A DNA stretch of 64,000 bases from Actinobacteria bacterium OK074 (GTDB lineage Bacteria > Actinomycetota > Actinomycetes > Streptomycetales > Streptomycetaceae): assembly GCA_001298575.1 (NCBI GenBank), contig LJCV01000292.1:1-64000 (forward strand), written 5' to 3'. The position numbers and the translations under genes are program-made. Position 1 is the first letter of the stretch. Every line of letters starts with the position of its first letter. This document shows, one piece after another, positions 11,312 through 19,207 of this stretch. The notes below the pieces were generated by a model that saw only the letters and a list, made by a program, of their open reading frames with translations, made no database searches and had not been told where the DNA came from.

Positions 11312-13939
11312 GTGAAGGCCATCCGCAGGTTCACCGTCCGTCCTGTCCTCCCCGAATCCCTCCGCCCCCTCAGCGACTTGGCCCGCAATCTGCGCTGGTC
11401 GTGGCATGCGGAGACCCGTGAACTGTTCCAGTCCGTGGACCCCGAGCGGTGGACCGCGGCGGGCGGCGACCCCGTGCGGTTCCTGGGCAGCCTCCCGCCC
11501 GCGCGCCTCGCGCAGCTCGCCGAGGACCGCCGGTTCCTGCGCCGCCTGGACACGGCCGCCGCCGACCTCAACGACTACACGACCGGCGCCCGTTGGTACC
11601 AGACGCACGAACGGTCCGGCGAACTCCCGTCCGCCATCGCCTACTTCTCGCCCGAGTTCGGCATCACGGCCGCGCTGCCGCAGTACTCCGGCGGCCTCGG
11701 CATCCTTGCCGGGGACCACCTGAAGTCCGCCAGCGACCTGGGAGTTCCGCTCATCGGGGTCGGACTCCTGTACCGCCACGGCTACTTCCGCCAGTCGCTG
11801 TCCCGCGACGGCTGGCAGCAGGAGCACTACCCGCTGCTCGACCCGAACGAGCTGCCGGTCACCCCGCTGCACGAACCCGACGGCACCCCCGCCCGGGTCT
11901 CCCTCGGCCTGCCCGGCGGACGGCGCCTCCAGGCCCGTATCTGGCTGGCCCAGGTCGGCCGCGTCCCGCTGCTGATGCTCGACTCGGACGTCGAGGAGAA
12001 CGACCTCGGCGAACGCGGCGTCACCGACCGGCTCTACGGCGGCGGCAGCGAACACCGGCTGCTCCAGGAGATGTTGCTGGGCATCGGCGGGGTACGGGCG
12101 GTGCGCACCTACTGCCGTCTCACCGGCCACCCCGAGCCGGAGGTGTTCCACACCAACGAGGGCCACGCGGGCTTCCTCGGCCTGGAGCGGATCGCCGAAC
12201 TGTGCGCGCTGGGGCTGGACTTCGACTCCGGGCTGGAGGCGGTCCGCGCGGGCACCGTCTTCACCACGCACACGCCCGTCCCCGCGGGCATCGACCGTTT
12301 CGACCGCGAACTGGTCGCCCAACACTTCGGCCCCGGAGCCGAGTTGCCCCACATCGACGTCGAACACATCCTCCGGCTCGGCATGGAGACCTATCCGGGC
12401 GGCGAACCCAACCTCTTCAACATGGCCGTGATGGGCCTGCGCCTCGGTCAACGCGCCAACGGGGTCTCGCTGTTGCACGGCAACGTCAGCCGGCAGATGT
12501 TCTCCGGCCTGTGGCCCGGCTTCGACGCCGACGAGGTGCCCATCACCTCCGTCACCAACGGCGTGCACGCCCCCACCTGGGTGGCGCCCGAGGTCTTCCG
12601 CCTCGGCGCCAAGCAGATCGGCGCCGAACGCACCGAGGACGCCATGGCGATGGGTGGCCCGGAACGCTGGGACGCCATCGCCGACATCGCCGACCAGGAG
12701 ATCTGGGAGCTACGGCGGGTCCTGCGCGAGCAGTTGGTGACCGAGGTACGGCAACGGCTGCACGCCTCCTGGCGGCAGCGCGGCGCGGGCACCGCCGAAC
12801 TCGGCTGGATCGACGGCGTGTTGGACCCGGACGTGCTCACCATCGGCTTCGCGCGCCGGGTGCCGTCGTACAAGCGGCTGACGCTGATGCTGCGCGACCG
12901 GGACCGGCTGATGGACCTGCTGCTGCACCCCGAACGGCCCGTGCAGATCGTCGTCGCGGGCAAGGCGCACCCGGCGGACGACGGCGGCAAGCGGCTGATC
13001 CAGGAACTGGTCCGCTTCGCCGACGACCCGCGCGTGCGCCACCGGATCGTCTTCCTCCCGGACTACGGCATGCGGATGGCGCTGAAGCTCTACCCCGGCT
13101 GCGACGTGTGGCTCAACAACCCGCTGCGCCCGCTGGAGGCGTGCGGCACCAGCGGCATGAAGGCGGCCCTCAACGGCTGCCTCAACCTCTCGGTCCTGGA
13201 CGGCTGGTGGGACGAATGGTTCCAGCCCGACTTCGGCTGGGCGATCCCCACCGCGGACGGCACGGCCACCGACGAGGACCGCCGCGACGAGCTGGAGGCG
13301 GCGGCCCTCTACGACCTGCTGGAGAACCGCGTCACGCCCCGCTTCTACGAGCGCGGCCAGGGCGGACTGCCCGACCGCTGGATCGAGATGGTCCGCCAGA
13401 CCCTCACCCACCTCGGCCCCAAGGTGCTCGCGGGCCGCATGGTGCGCGAGTACGTCGAACGTCTCTACGCCCCCGCGGCCCACGCCCACCGCACGCTGAC
13501 CCCGGACACGGCACGGGAGTTGGCGTCCTGGAAGTCCCGCGTCCGGGCCGCCTGGCCGCGGGTGACCGTCGACCACGTGGAGGCGTCCGTGGCCACCACC
13601 ACGGCCGAGCTGGGCACCACCCTGACCCTGCGCGTCCGCGTCGGCCTCGACGGCCTCACCCCGGACGACGTCGAGGTCCAGGCGGTCGCGGGCCGCGTCG
13701 ACGGGGAGGACCGCATCACGGACGCCACCACGGTCCCCCTGAAACCCACGGGCACCCCCGACGCCGACGCCGGCTGGCACTACGAGGGGCCCCTCCCGCT
13801 GGACCGCACCGGCCCCTACGGCTACACGGTCCGCATCCTCCCCGCCCACCGACTCCTGTCCTCCGGCGCGGAGTTGGGGCTGGTCGCGGTGCCGTCGTCG
13901 GAGGGGGTGGTGGAGGGGGCCGGGGTGCTCATGCGGTGA
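11312..13939 (+). CDS. glgP: Alpha-glucan phosphorylase GlgP
   Basis: Pyridoxal-phosphate enzyme releasing glucose 1-phosphate from glycogen or maltodextrin ends. The GTG at 11312 (VKAIRRFTVRPVLPESL) has AGAGGT about 8 bases upstream and gives 875 residues; an upstream in-frame start at 11240 is unlikely. The N-terminal DUF3417 region (WSWHAETRELF) marks the AlgP-like branch found in actinobacteria and archaea. The PLP lysine is in GTSGMKAALNG near residue 617. The last ~120 residues form an extra domain (VDHVEASV onward). It opposes the glgE operon next door in glucan turnover. No cofactor residue appears to be missing. Confidence 0.95.
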   Translation: MKAIRRFTVRPVLPESLRPLSDLARNLRWSWHAETRELFQSVDPERWTAAGGDPVRFLGSLPPARLAQLAEDRRFLRRLDTAAADLNDYTTGARWYQTHERSGELPSAIAYFSPEFGITAALPQYSGGLGILAGDHLKSASDLGVPLIGVGLLYRHGYFRQSLSRDGWQQEHYPLLDPNELPVTPLHEPDGTPARVSLGLPGGRRLQARIWLAQVGRVPLLMLDSDVEENDLGERGVTDRLYGGGSEHRLLQEMLLGIGGVRAVRTYCRLTGHPEPEVFHTNEGHAGFLGLERIAELCALGLDFDSGLEAVRAGTVFTTHTPVPAGIDRFDRELVAQHFGPGAELPHIDVEHILRLGMETYPGGEPNLFNMAVMGLRLGQRANGVSLLHGNVSRQMFSGLWPGFDADEVPITSVTNGVHAPTWVAPEVFRLGAKQIGAERTEDAMAMGGPERWDAIADIADQEIWELRRVLREQLVTEVRQRLHASWRQRGAGTAELGWIDGVLDPDVLTIGFARRVPSYKRLTLMLRDRDRLMDLLLHPERPVQIVVAGKAHPADDGGKRLIQELVRFADDPRVRHRIVFLPDYGMRMALKLYPGCDVWLNNPLRPLEACGTSGMKAALNGCLNLSVLDGWWDEWFQPDFGWAIPTADGTATDEDRRDELEAAALYDLLENRVTPRFYERGQGGLPDRWIEMVRQTLTHLGPKVLAGRMVREYVERLYAPAAHAHRTLTPDTARELASWKSRVRAAWPRVTVDHVEASVATTTAELGTTLTLRVRVGLDGLTPDDVEVQAVAGRVDGEDRITDATTVPLKPTGTPDADAGWHYEGPLPLDRTGPYGYTVRILPAHRLLSSGAELGLVAVPSSEGVVEGAGVLMR

Positions 13940-14045
13940 CACCGCTGCGGTGCCCCCCTGCTCTCCCCGCGCCCGTCGGCGATCTTTGCCTGTGCTTGGC
14001 GGGCGCCATACCTCCCGAAGACCCGCTCTGGCTACGGTCGTTCGC

Positions 14046-14369
14046 GTGAGCGATCTGAAAGCGGACACGCAGCGCATCCGGGAGTGCTCGCGTGCGCTGC
14101 AACGCATTTACGACGCCTTCACCAGCCGCGCGAACCCGGCCGAGGACTACACCGCGGCGGAACTCGGAAACCAGCAAGTCGTCGACGCCTTCCAGGAGTT
14201 CGCCGACAACTGGAAAATCCACCGCCAGGACCTCGCCGAACGGATCAGAACACTCGGCACCATCACCTGGGAAGCCGCGAAGAGTTACGACGAGATCGAC
14301 ACGAAGCTCGCGGACGCGCTGCGCGGCCAGGACGCGAAGGCGAAGAACGGCGGCGGGGGCCCGAGATGA
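14046..14369 (+). CDS. Small helical protein upstream of a polymorphic toxin (ESX/WXG100-like role suspected)
   Basis: GTG at 14046 (VSDLKADTQRIRECS) gives 107 residues. The protein is almost entirely predicted helix with heptad-like spacing (LQRIYDAFTS, VVDAFQEFADNWKIHRQDLAERIRTLG) and a short Gly-rich tail. No signal peptide or membrane segment is present. There is no true WXG motif, although NWKIH sits near the middle. It overlaps the next gene by ATGA, so it is probably made with the toxin. Small helical partners in this position usually act as secretion partners or chaperones for type VII-exported toxins; that role is inferred from size, fold and position only. Confidence 0.6.
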   Translation: MSDLKADTQRIRECSRALQRIYDAFTSRANPAEDYTAAELGNQQVVDAFQEFADNWKIHRQDLAERIRTLGTITWEAAKSYDEIDTKLADALRGQDAKAKNGGGGPR

Positions 14370-15805
14370 GACGGCCTCCCGCCGCGGAATGGGCCGTGCT
14401 CGGCGAGGACGGCGACCCCGTGCCCGGCGACCCGGACGCCGTCGCCCTCCTCGGTCAGTCGCTGCGCGAGGTCGCCGACGACATCCGGCGCGAGGCCGGT
14501 GACGTGGAAGCGCTCTCGGCCGTCGAGTCCTGGAAGTCCAAGGCGGCCGACGCCTTCCGCGACACCGCGAAGGACACCCTCAAGCCGCTGCGACTGGCCT
14601 ACCACCGCTACGACAAGGCCGCCACCGCCATGGGCACGCGGGTCCGGCCGGACACCACCGCCGACTGGGCCTCCGCCCTCGAACACGCCCAACAGTTGGC
14701 CGACAAGGCGCTCAAGGCGGGCCAACTCGCCCACAGCGACCACGAGTCGGCCCTCGCGGCCATCGCCCGGCTCCCGCACGACACCCCTGACGACGACCCC
14801 GGACTCGTACGCCTGAAAAAGAAGCGCGACGACGCGGCCGACGACCTGGACGCCGCGAAGTCCGCGCTGCGGCACGCGAAGGACGTGGGCGACGCCGCGG
14901 CGACGACGGCCGCCGGTGTCATCCGCCGCGCCATCACCCACGACGGCATGCACGACTCCACCTGGGACAAGGTGGAGCACGCCGTCGGCGATGCCGTCGA
15001 TGGGGCGGGGGAGGTCCTGGAGGAGGTCGGCGAGACGGTCGTCTCGGACCTCGCCTCCGTCGGCAGGGCGATGGCCGACGACCTCGGCTCCACGCTCTCC
15101 GTCCTCGGCGGGATCGGGCTGGTGGTCACCGGGGCGGGGGAGGAGATCGGGGGCGGGCTGCTGGACGCCACGGGGTTGGGGGCGGCGATCGGCGTGCCCA
15201 TCAACGTCGCCGCTGCTGCGCAGATCGGCGTCGGGTTGACGATGGCGGGGGCCGGCGCGGCCAACATCATGCAGGACGCGGCCGGGGCGGACCGGGTGAA
15301 CATGACGTCGGACGGGGATGGGGGCGGGGGTGGGGGTGGGGACTGGGATACGGCGGACGAGTATCCGGGGACGAAGCCTTCGGGGGAGCCCAATCCGAAT
15401 GCCAAGCCTCGGGGGAATCCGGAGAAGATCAGCAAGAACGACGACCCGACGACGATTCGTGCGAAAGGGCGGGAGGTGCACTCCGCCGAGACCTTGGCCA
15501 AGCAAGGGTACGATGTTGAGCAGAAGCCGGGTATTCAGGCAAATGACAGGGACCCGGACTTTCGCATCGAAGGCGAGATCTTCGACAACTACGCCCCGAC
15601 CTCCAACAAACCTCGCGCCATTTGGTCGGGCGTCGAAGAGAAAGTGGTGGAAAAAAAGCAGACCGAGCGGGTGGTGCTGAACCTCGGTGACAGCGACGTG
15701 GATGTCGGGGCGCTACGGGCCCAGTTCCACAATTGGCCCATGGACGGTTTGAAAGAGGTCATGGTCATCGACCGTGAAGGCAACGTAGTCCACCTCTTCC
15801 CCTAG
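14366..15805 (+). CDS. Polymorphic toxin with CdiA-CT-like nuclease tip
   Basis: 479 residues. Residues 1-230 are helical with WKSKAADAFRDTAKDTLKPLR (first 20: WKSKAADAFRDTAKDTLKPL) resembling the WXG/LXG-type export domain. About 245-310 is a glycine/alanine-rich hydrophobic hairpin region. A Gly-rich, Pro/Asn-rich linker at about 315-355 leads to a C-terminal tip at 371-479. The tip carries AETLAKQGYDVEQKPG, DPDFRIEGEIFDNYAP, KKQTERVVLNL and LKEVMVIDREGNVVHL, the pattern of CdiA C-terminal tRNase/BECR-fold toxins. The tip DNA is visibly less GC-rich than the rest. It follows a coupled small helical gene and precedes a probable immunity gene. Nuclease activity is inferred from the pattern, not shown. 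Confidence 0.75.
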   Translation: MRRPPAAEWAVLGEDGDPVPGDPDAVALLGQSLREVADDIRREAGDVEALSAVESWKSKAADAFRDTAKDTLKPLRLAYHRYDKAATAMGTRVRPDTTADWASALEHAQQLADKALKAGQLAHSDHESALAAIARLPHDTPDDDPGLVRLKKKRDDAADDLDAAKSALRHAKDVGDAAATTAAGVIRRAITHDGMHDSTWDKVEHAVGDAVDGAGEVLEEVGETVVSDLASVGRAMADDLGSTLSVLGGIGLVVTGAGEEIGGGLLDATGLGAAIGVPINVAAAAQIGVGLTMAGAGAANIMQDAAGADRVNMTSDGDGGGGGGGDWDTADEYPGTKPSGEPNPNAKPRGNPEKISKNDDPTTIRAKGREVHSAETLAKQGYDVEQKPGIQANDRDPDFRIEGEIFDNYAPTSNKPRAIWSGVEEKVVEKKQTERVVLNLGDSDVDVGALRAQFHNWPMDGLKEVMVIDREGNVVHLFP

Positions 15806-15825
15806 GCTCCGAAGGAACAATCGGT

Positions 15826-16308
15826 ATGGCAATCGAATACGACCTTGAATTCGCGACGAAATTGTCATCGGCCGAGGTCGCTACCCGGCTGGTCGAAATC
15901 GGCAAGGATACCGGTGTGCTCGACGCATCGGTCACGCCCGAACAGCTTACGGGACTCCGGGTGAACTCCCGGTTGGATACATGGATGGGCGTGATTCAGA
16001 AACGGGAGCTGCACTCGTGGCACCCCATCGTCACTGATCTCGGTTTCACTCCGACTGTTTCCGTGGGATTCCGTATGGCCAAGGGCGTCGAAGTGAGCGA
16101 CCAGCAGGACGACATGCTCCGGCTGGTGCTGCCCCTCCTGGAGCAGGTCGACGGCGATGCCGTGCTGCACTACCAGTTCGAACAGATCTGGCTGCTCCGC
16201 AAAAACGGCGACCTGACCCTGAGCGAGGACGACGACCTCTGGCGCCCCCACCGCCTCCCCCTGGTCACCCAGCCCTACCGCCGCGAAACCCACCGCTTCG
16301 AAGACTGA
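15826..16308 (+). CDS. Probable immunity protein, SitI3-like
   Basis: 160 residues, acidic, no signal peptide or membrane segment, so cytosolic. Motifs such as MAIEYDLEFAT at the start, VSVGFRMAK and LLEQVDGDAVLHYQFEQIWLLRKNGDL resemble what I recall of SitI3-type immunity proteins, which protect cells from their own or siblings' toxins. It starts 20 bases after the toxin stop with GAAGGAAC as ribosome site and shares the reduced GC of the toxin tip, as expected for a tip and immunity gene exchanged together. Function is inferred from position and this family memory. Confidence 0.65.
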   Translation: MAIEYDLEFATKLSSAEVATRLVEIGKDTGVLDASVTPEQLTGLRVNSRLDTWMGVIQKRELHSWHPIVTDLGFTPTVSVGFRMAKGVEVSDQQDDMLRLVLPLLEQVDGDAVLHYQFEQIWLLRKNGDLTLSEDDDLWRPHRLPLVTQPYRRETHRFED

Positions 16309-16312
16309 ACGC

Positions 16313-16843
16313 TCAGTCCTCCTCCTCACCCCCGCTGAGCCTGCGCAGCACCTTCCCGCAGCGCCGCGCATAAGCATGCTGCAACCCCCGCGTCGCCGGC
16401 CCCGCCGCCCGCGCGTACCACTTCGCCGCGCGGCTGAACGCGGTGACCGTCAGCCACACCGTCCCGTCGCCCGTGCGGTTGACCTCGAACGCCTCCTCGC
16501 CGCACTCGGGGTGGCCCGGGAGCGTGCCGTACGCCCAGGCGGTGCGGCGGTGTTCCTCGGCCGTCCAGACCACCCGGCAGGGGGCCTTGATCATGCCGCC
16601 GAGGGTGACCGTGACGGAGACGCCCTCGGCCGCGCGGTCCGCGGACGCCTCGATGCCCACGCCCATGGCCCGGTGCATCTCCCAGGTCATGAGCGCCTCG
16701 GAGGCGCGGCGGAACACCTCCTCGCCCTCGCCGATGCGGGTGCGGACCTGGAGGGGGTGGAAGCCGGGCGGGCACGGGGCGGTACCGGAACGGGTGGCGC
16801 CGACGTCCTCGTACGTGAAGGAAGTCACAGGCGTGTTGGACAT
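16313..16843 (-). CDS. DUF1990 family protein
   Basis: 176 residues from ATG 16843 (MSNTPVTSFTYEDVGATR). The pattern YEDVGATR near the start, GEGEEVFRRASEALMTWEMHRAMG and YGTLPGHPECGEEAFEV are typical of the DUF1990 family (YndJ/UPF0548-like), whose function is unknown. There is no Shine-Dalgarno site; TACGCT ends about 8 bases before the ATG, suggesting a leaderless transcript. A GTG start 21 bases upstream is possible. It ends tail-to-tail with the immunity gene with only four bases between stops. Confidence 0.75.
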   Translation of the reverse strand: MSNTPVTSFTYEDVGATRSGTAPCPPGFHPLQVRTRIGEGEEVFRRASEALMTWEMHRAMGVGIEASADRAAEGVSVTVTLGGMIKAPCRVVWTAEEHRRTAWAYGTLPGHPECGEEAFEVNRTGDGTVWLTVTAFSRAAKWYARAAGPATRGLQHAYARRCGKVLRRLSGGEEED

Positions 16844-16857
16844 GACAGCAAGCGTAG

Positions 16858-16892
16858 GCGGCACCCGGGGCTGCCTTCCGCCCGGGTGCCGC
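16858..16892 (-). terminator. Hairpin terminator after the M4 protease gene
   Basis: A perfect 12-bp stem (left arm 16858-16869, right arm 16881-16892) encloses an 11-base loop. It starts 21 bases after the protease stop and lies between that stop and the DUF1990 start. There is no U-tract, as is usual in high-GC actinobacteria. Confidence 0.75.
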
Positions 16893-16913
16893 CGATCGTC
16901 AACTACCGTGCGG

Positions 16914-18578
16914 TCAGCTGACGTTGACCGCCGTCCAGGCCGCCTTCACCGCCGCGTACTCGGTGCTGCTGGAGCCGTACAGGTCCGCCGCCGCCGACAG
17001 GGTGCCGGTGCGGGCGCCCGCGTACTTGGTGGTGGACGTGAAGTACTCGGTCAGCGCCTTGTACCAGATCTGGAGGGCCTTGTCCCGGCCGATGCCGGTG
17101 AGCGTGGAGCTGTTGTACGTCGGGGAGTTGTAGGCCACCCCGTTGATGGTCTTCGAACCGCTGCCCTCCGACAGGAGGTAGAAGAAGTGGTTCGCGACGC
17201 CCGACGAGTAGTGCACGTCCAGGTTGCCGACGCTGGAGGACCAGTAGTTGGCGGAGCCGCCGTCCTTGCTGGGCTGGTCCATGTAGCGCAGCGGGGTGCC
17301 GTCGCCGTTGATGTCGATCTTCTCGCCGATGAGGTAGTCGCCGACGTCCTTGGAGTTCGCCGCGTAGAACTCCACGCCCGTGCCGAAGATGTCCGAGGTG
17401 GCCTCGTTCAGACCGCCGGACTCGCCGCTGTAGTTGAGGCCCGCGGTGTTGGCGGTGACGCCGTGGCTCATCTCGTGGCCGGCCACGTCCAGCGAGGTCA
17501 GCGGGTGGGTGTTGCCGTCGCCGTCGCCGTAGGTCATGCAGAAGCAGTCGTCGTCCCAGAACGCGTTGACGTACGAACTGCCGTAGTGGACGCGGGAGTA
17601 GGCGCCGACGCCGTCGTCCTTGATGCCGCTGCGGCCGAAGGTGTCCTTGTAGAAGTCCCAGGTCTCCTGGGCGCCGTAGGCGGCGTCCGCGGCGGCGGTC
17701 ACGTCGGTGGTGGAGCTGGAAGCGGCGCCGGTGCCCCACGAGTTGGTGGTGTTGGTGAACAGCGTGCCGGTGCCGGAGCTGGTGGTGTGCTTCAGGTTGT
17801 ACGTCTTGTGGCTGCCGCGCGAGGCGTCGGTCAGCGAGTACGTCGAGCCCGACAGCGTGGTGGTGAGGCTGACGTCGCCCGAGTACAGCGTCTTGCCGGT
17901 GCCGGTCGCGTTCTCGATGCCCTGGTACTCGTAGAGCTTCTTGCCGGTGGCCGCGTCCGTGATGACGTGCAGCTCGTTCGGGGTGCCGTCGTCCTGGAGG
18001 CCGCCGACGACGGTCTCGATGGCGAGGACGGGCGTGCCGTCGGCGGCCCAGATGACCTTGCGGGTCTTGTCGGCGGCGGTCTTGTCCGAACCCGCGGCCT
18101 TGGCGGCGGTCAGCGCCTGCTTCTCGGCCTTGGCGGTGGTGATCTGCGGCTTGAGCGAGGCCACCTTGATGGTCGCCTTCGTCGCCTTGGAGACGCTCTT
18201 GGTCTCGCCGGCCTGCGTCGCGACGACCAGGTCGCCGCCGAGGACCGGCAGGCCCGCGTAGGTGCGCTCGTAGCGGGTGTGCACCGTGCCGTCGGCGTCC
18301 TTGACGACGTCCTTGACGACCAGCGCCTCCTTGGTGCCGAGACCTATGTTCTGCGCCGTCTCGGCGACGTCGGCCTGCGCCTTCTGGATCAGGGAGACGC
18401 GGGTGGCGGCGGACAGCGCGGCGGGGGCGCCGGCCGGGCGTGCGGCGGCCGTCAGGTCCGCCGGGGTCTGGGCGGCGGCCGAACCGGCGGTCATGCCGGT
18501 GGTGAGCAGGGCTCCGGCCGCGCCGCCGGTGGCGATGGCCAGAGTGGTGCGCTTGTGACGCGCGTAGAAGGGAGACAC
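16914..18578 (-). CDS. Secreted thermolysin-like M4 zinc metalloprotease
   Basis: 554-residue pre-pro-enzyme from GTG 18578, preceded by AAAGGAG. A signal peptide covers residues 1 to about 36 (AGSAAAQ). An FTP/PepSY prodomain extends to about 215. The catalytic domain has the zinc site HEMSH (about 362-366) and the third ligand Glu in GLNEATSD (about 386), with the M4 C-terminal domain ending in TAVNVS. Catalytic His near the end lies in LDVHYSSGVANHFF. No secondary binding domain is fused. It would be exported and self-processed, digesting extracellular protein. It has its own terminator and a long upstream gap. Confidence 0.95.
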   Translation of the reverse strand: MSPFYARHKRTTLAIATGGAAGALLTTGMTAGSAAAQTPADLTAAARPAGAPAALSAATRVSLIQKAQADVAETAQNIGLGTKEALVVKDVVKDADGTVHTRYERTYAGLPVLGGDLVVATQAGETKSVSKATKATIKVASLKPQITTAKAEKQALTAAKAAGSDKTAADKTRKVIWAADGTPVLAIETVVGGLQDDGTPNELHVITDAATGKKLYEYQGIENATGTGKTLYSGDVSLTTTLSGSTYSLTDASRGSHKTYNLKHTTSSGTGTLFTNTTNSWGTGAASSSTTDVTAAADAAYGAQETWDFYKDTFGRSGIKDDGVGAYSRVHYGSSYVNAFWDDDCFCMTYGDGDGNTHPLTSLDVAGHEMSHGVTANTAGLNYSGESGGLNEATSDIFGTGVEFYAANSKDVGDYLIGEKIDINGDGTPLRYMDQPSKDGGSANYWSSSVGNLDVHYSSGVANHFFYLLSEGSGSKTINGVAYNSPTYNSSTLTGIGRDKALQIWYKALTEYFTSTTKYAGARTGTLSAAADLYGSSSTEYAAVKAAWTAVNVS

Positions 18579-19207
18579 TAGAGCTCCTTTGTGGGGGCGG
18601 CCGTACGGCGTGGGGTGGCCGTACGGGCGTTGTGGAGTTGCTGTGCGGGTGAGCCGTGCGGTGGAAGATTGACATCAAGGGCGCGTACATGTCAGCTGAT
18701 CAAAGCGATGTTGGCCGAAAATCGTCGAACCGGTGACGAGCGGGTTGCGGCCCGCGCGGACGGCTTTGGTTCGGCGGCAACAAAGTGCAGGTCAGGGAAG
18801 GGTAAAGGCGGTGTGAGTGGCGGGAGTTGGGGTGGAGGGCCGCGTTCCGCCGTGTATGCGGGCCCACTTGGGGGTCTGTGGGGATTTACTTCCGGCCGCG
18901 CGCGGGACTTGGGCCGGACGGGGGTGCCGTTCGCCGGGAAGTCTGCGTCGTCGGCGGGCCCGGCGGGGGTGATTCGGTGCGATGGCCGAAAAGAGACGTG
19001 CCAGGGATTTCGTAGACGATCCCTTGACCCGCGCTTGGCCAGGTCGGACGGGGTCGGCCGGTGATCTCGGCGGCCGGGTGTGAGCGGAAATTTGCCGTGG
19101 CGTCATGCCCCCGGAACCCACCGGCAATAGATCCGGCACGATCCTGCCAGCCATATGACCGGCGGTCGGCCGGACCGCCGCTCCCACGAGGGGAGTTGAC
19201 GGTCCCT
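18579..19207. other. 629-base gap with protease promoter and structured amtB leader
   Basis: No protein-coding frame here is convincing. The left part must carry the M4 protease promoter on the minus strand. At the right end two hairpins precede amtB: GGCGGTC/GACCGCC (19161-19167 with 19173-19179), then CTCCC/GGGAG (19181-19185 with 19191-19195). The second pairs the GGGGAG ribosome site. I looked for GlnR-type GTnAC-N6-GAAAC boxes before amtB and saw none. Confidence 0.45.

Noticed and set aside
14046..14369. Canonical WXG100/EsxA protein
   Set aside because: No central WXG turn; only size and helical content agree, so it is described as a small helical protein.
18591..19064. 157-codon open frame in the gap before amtB
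   Set aside because: Codon use and peptide look random, no ribosome site, and high-GC DNA gives many such frames.
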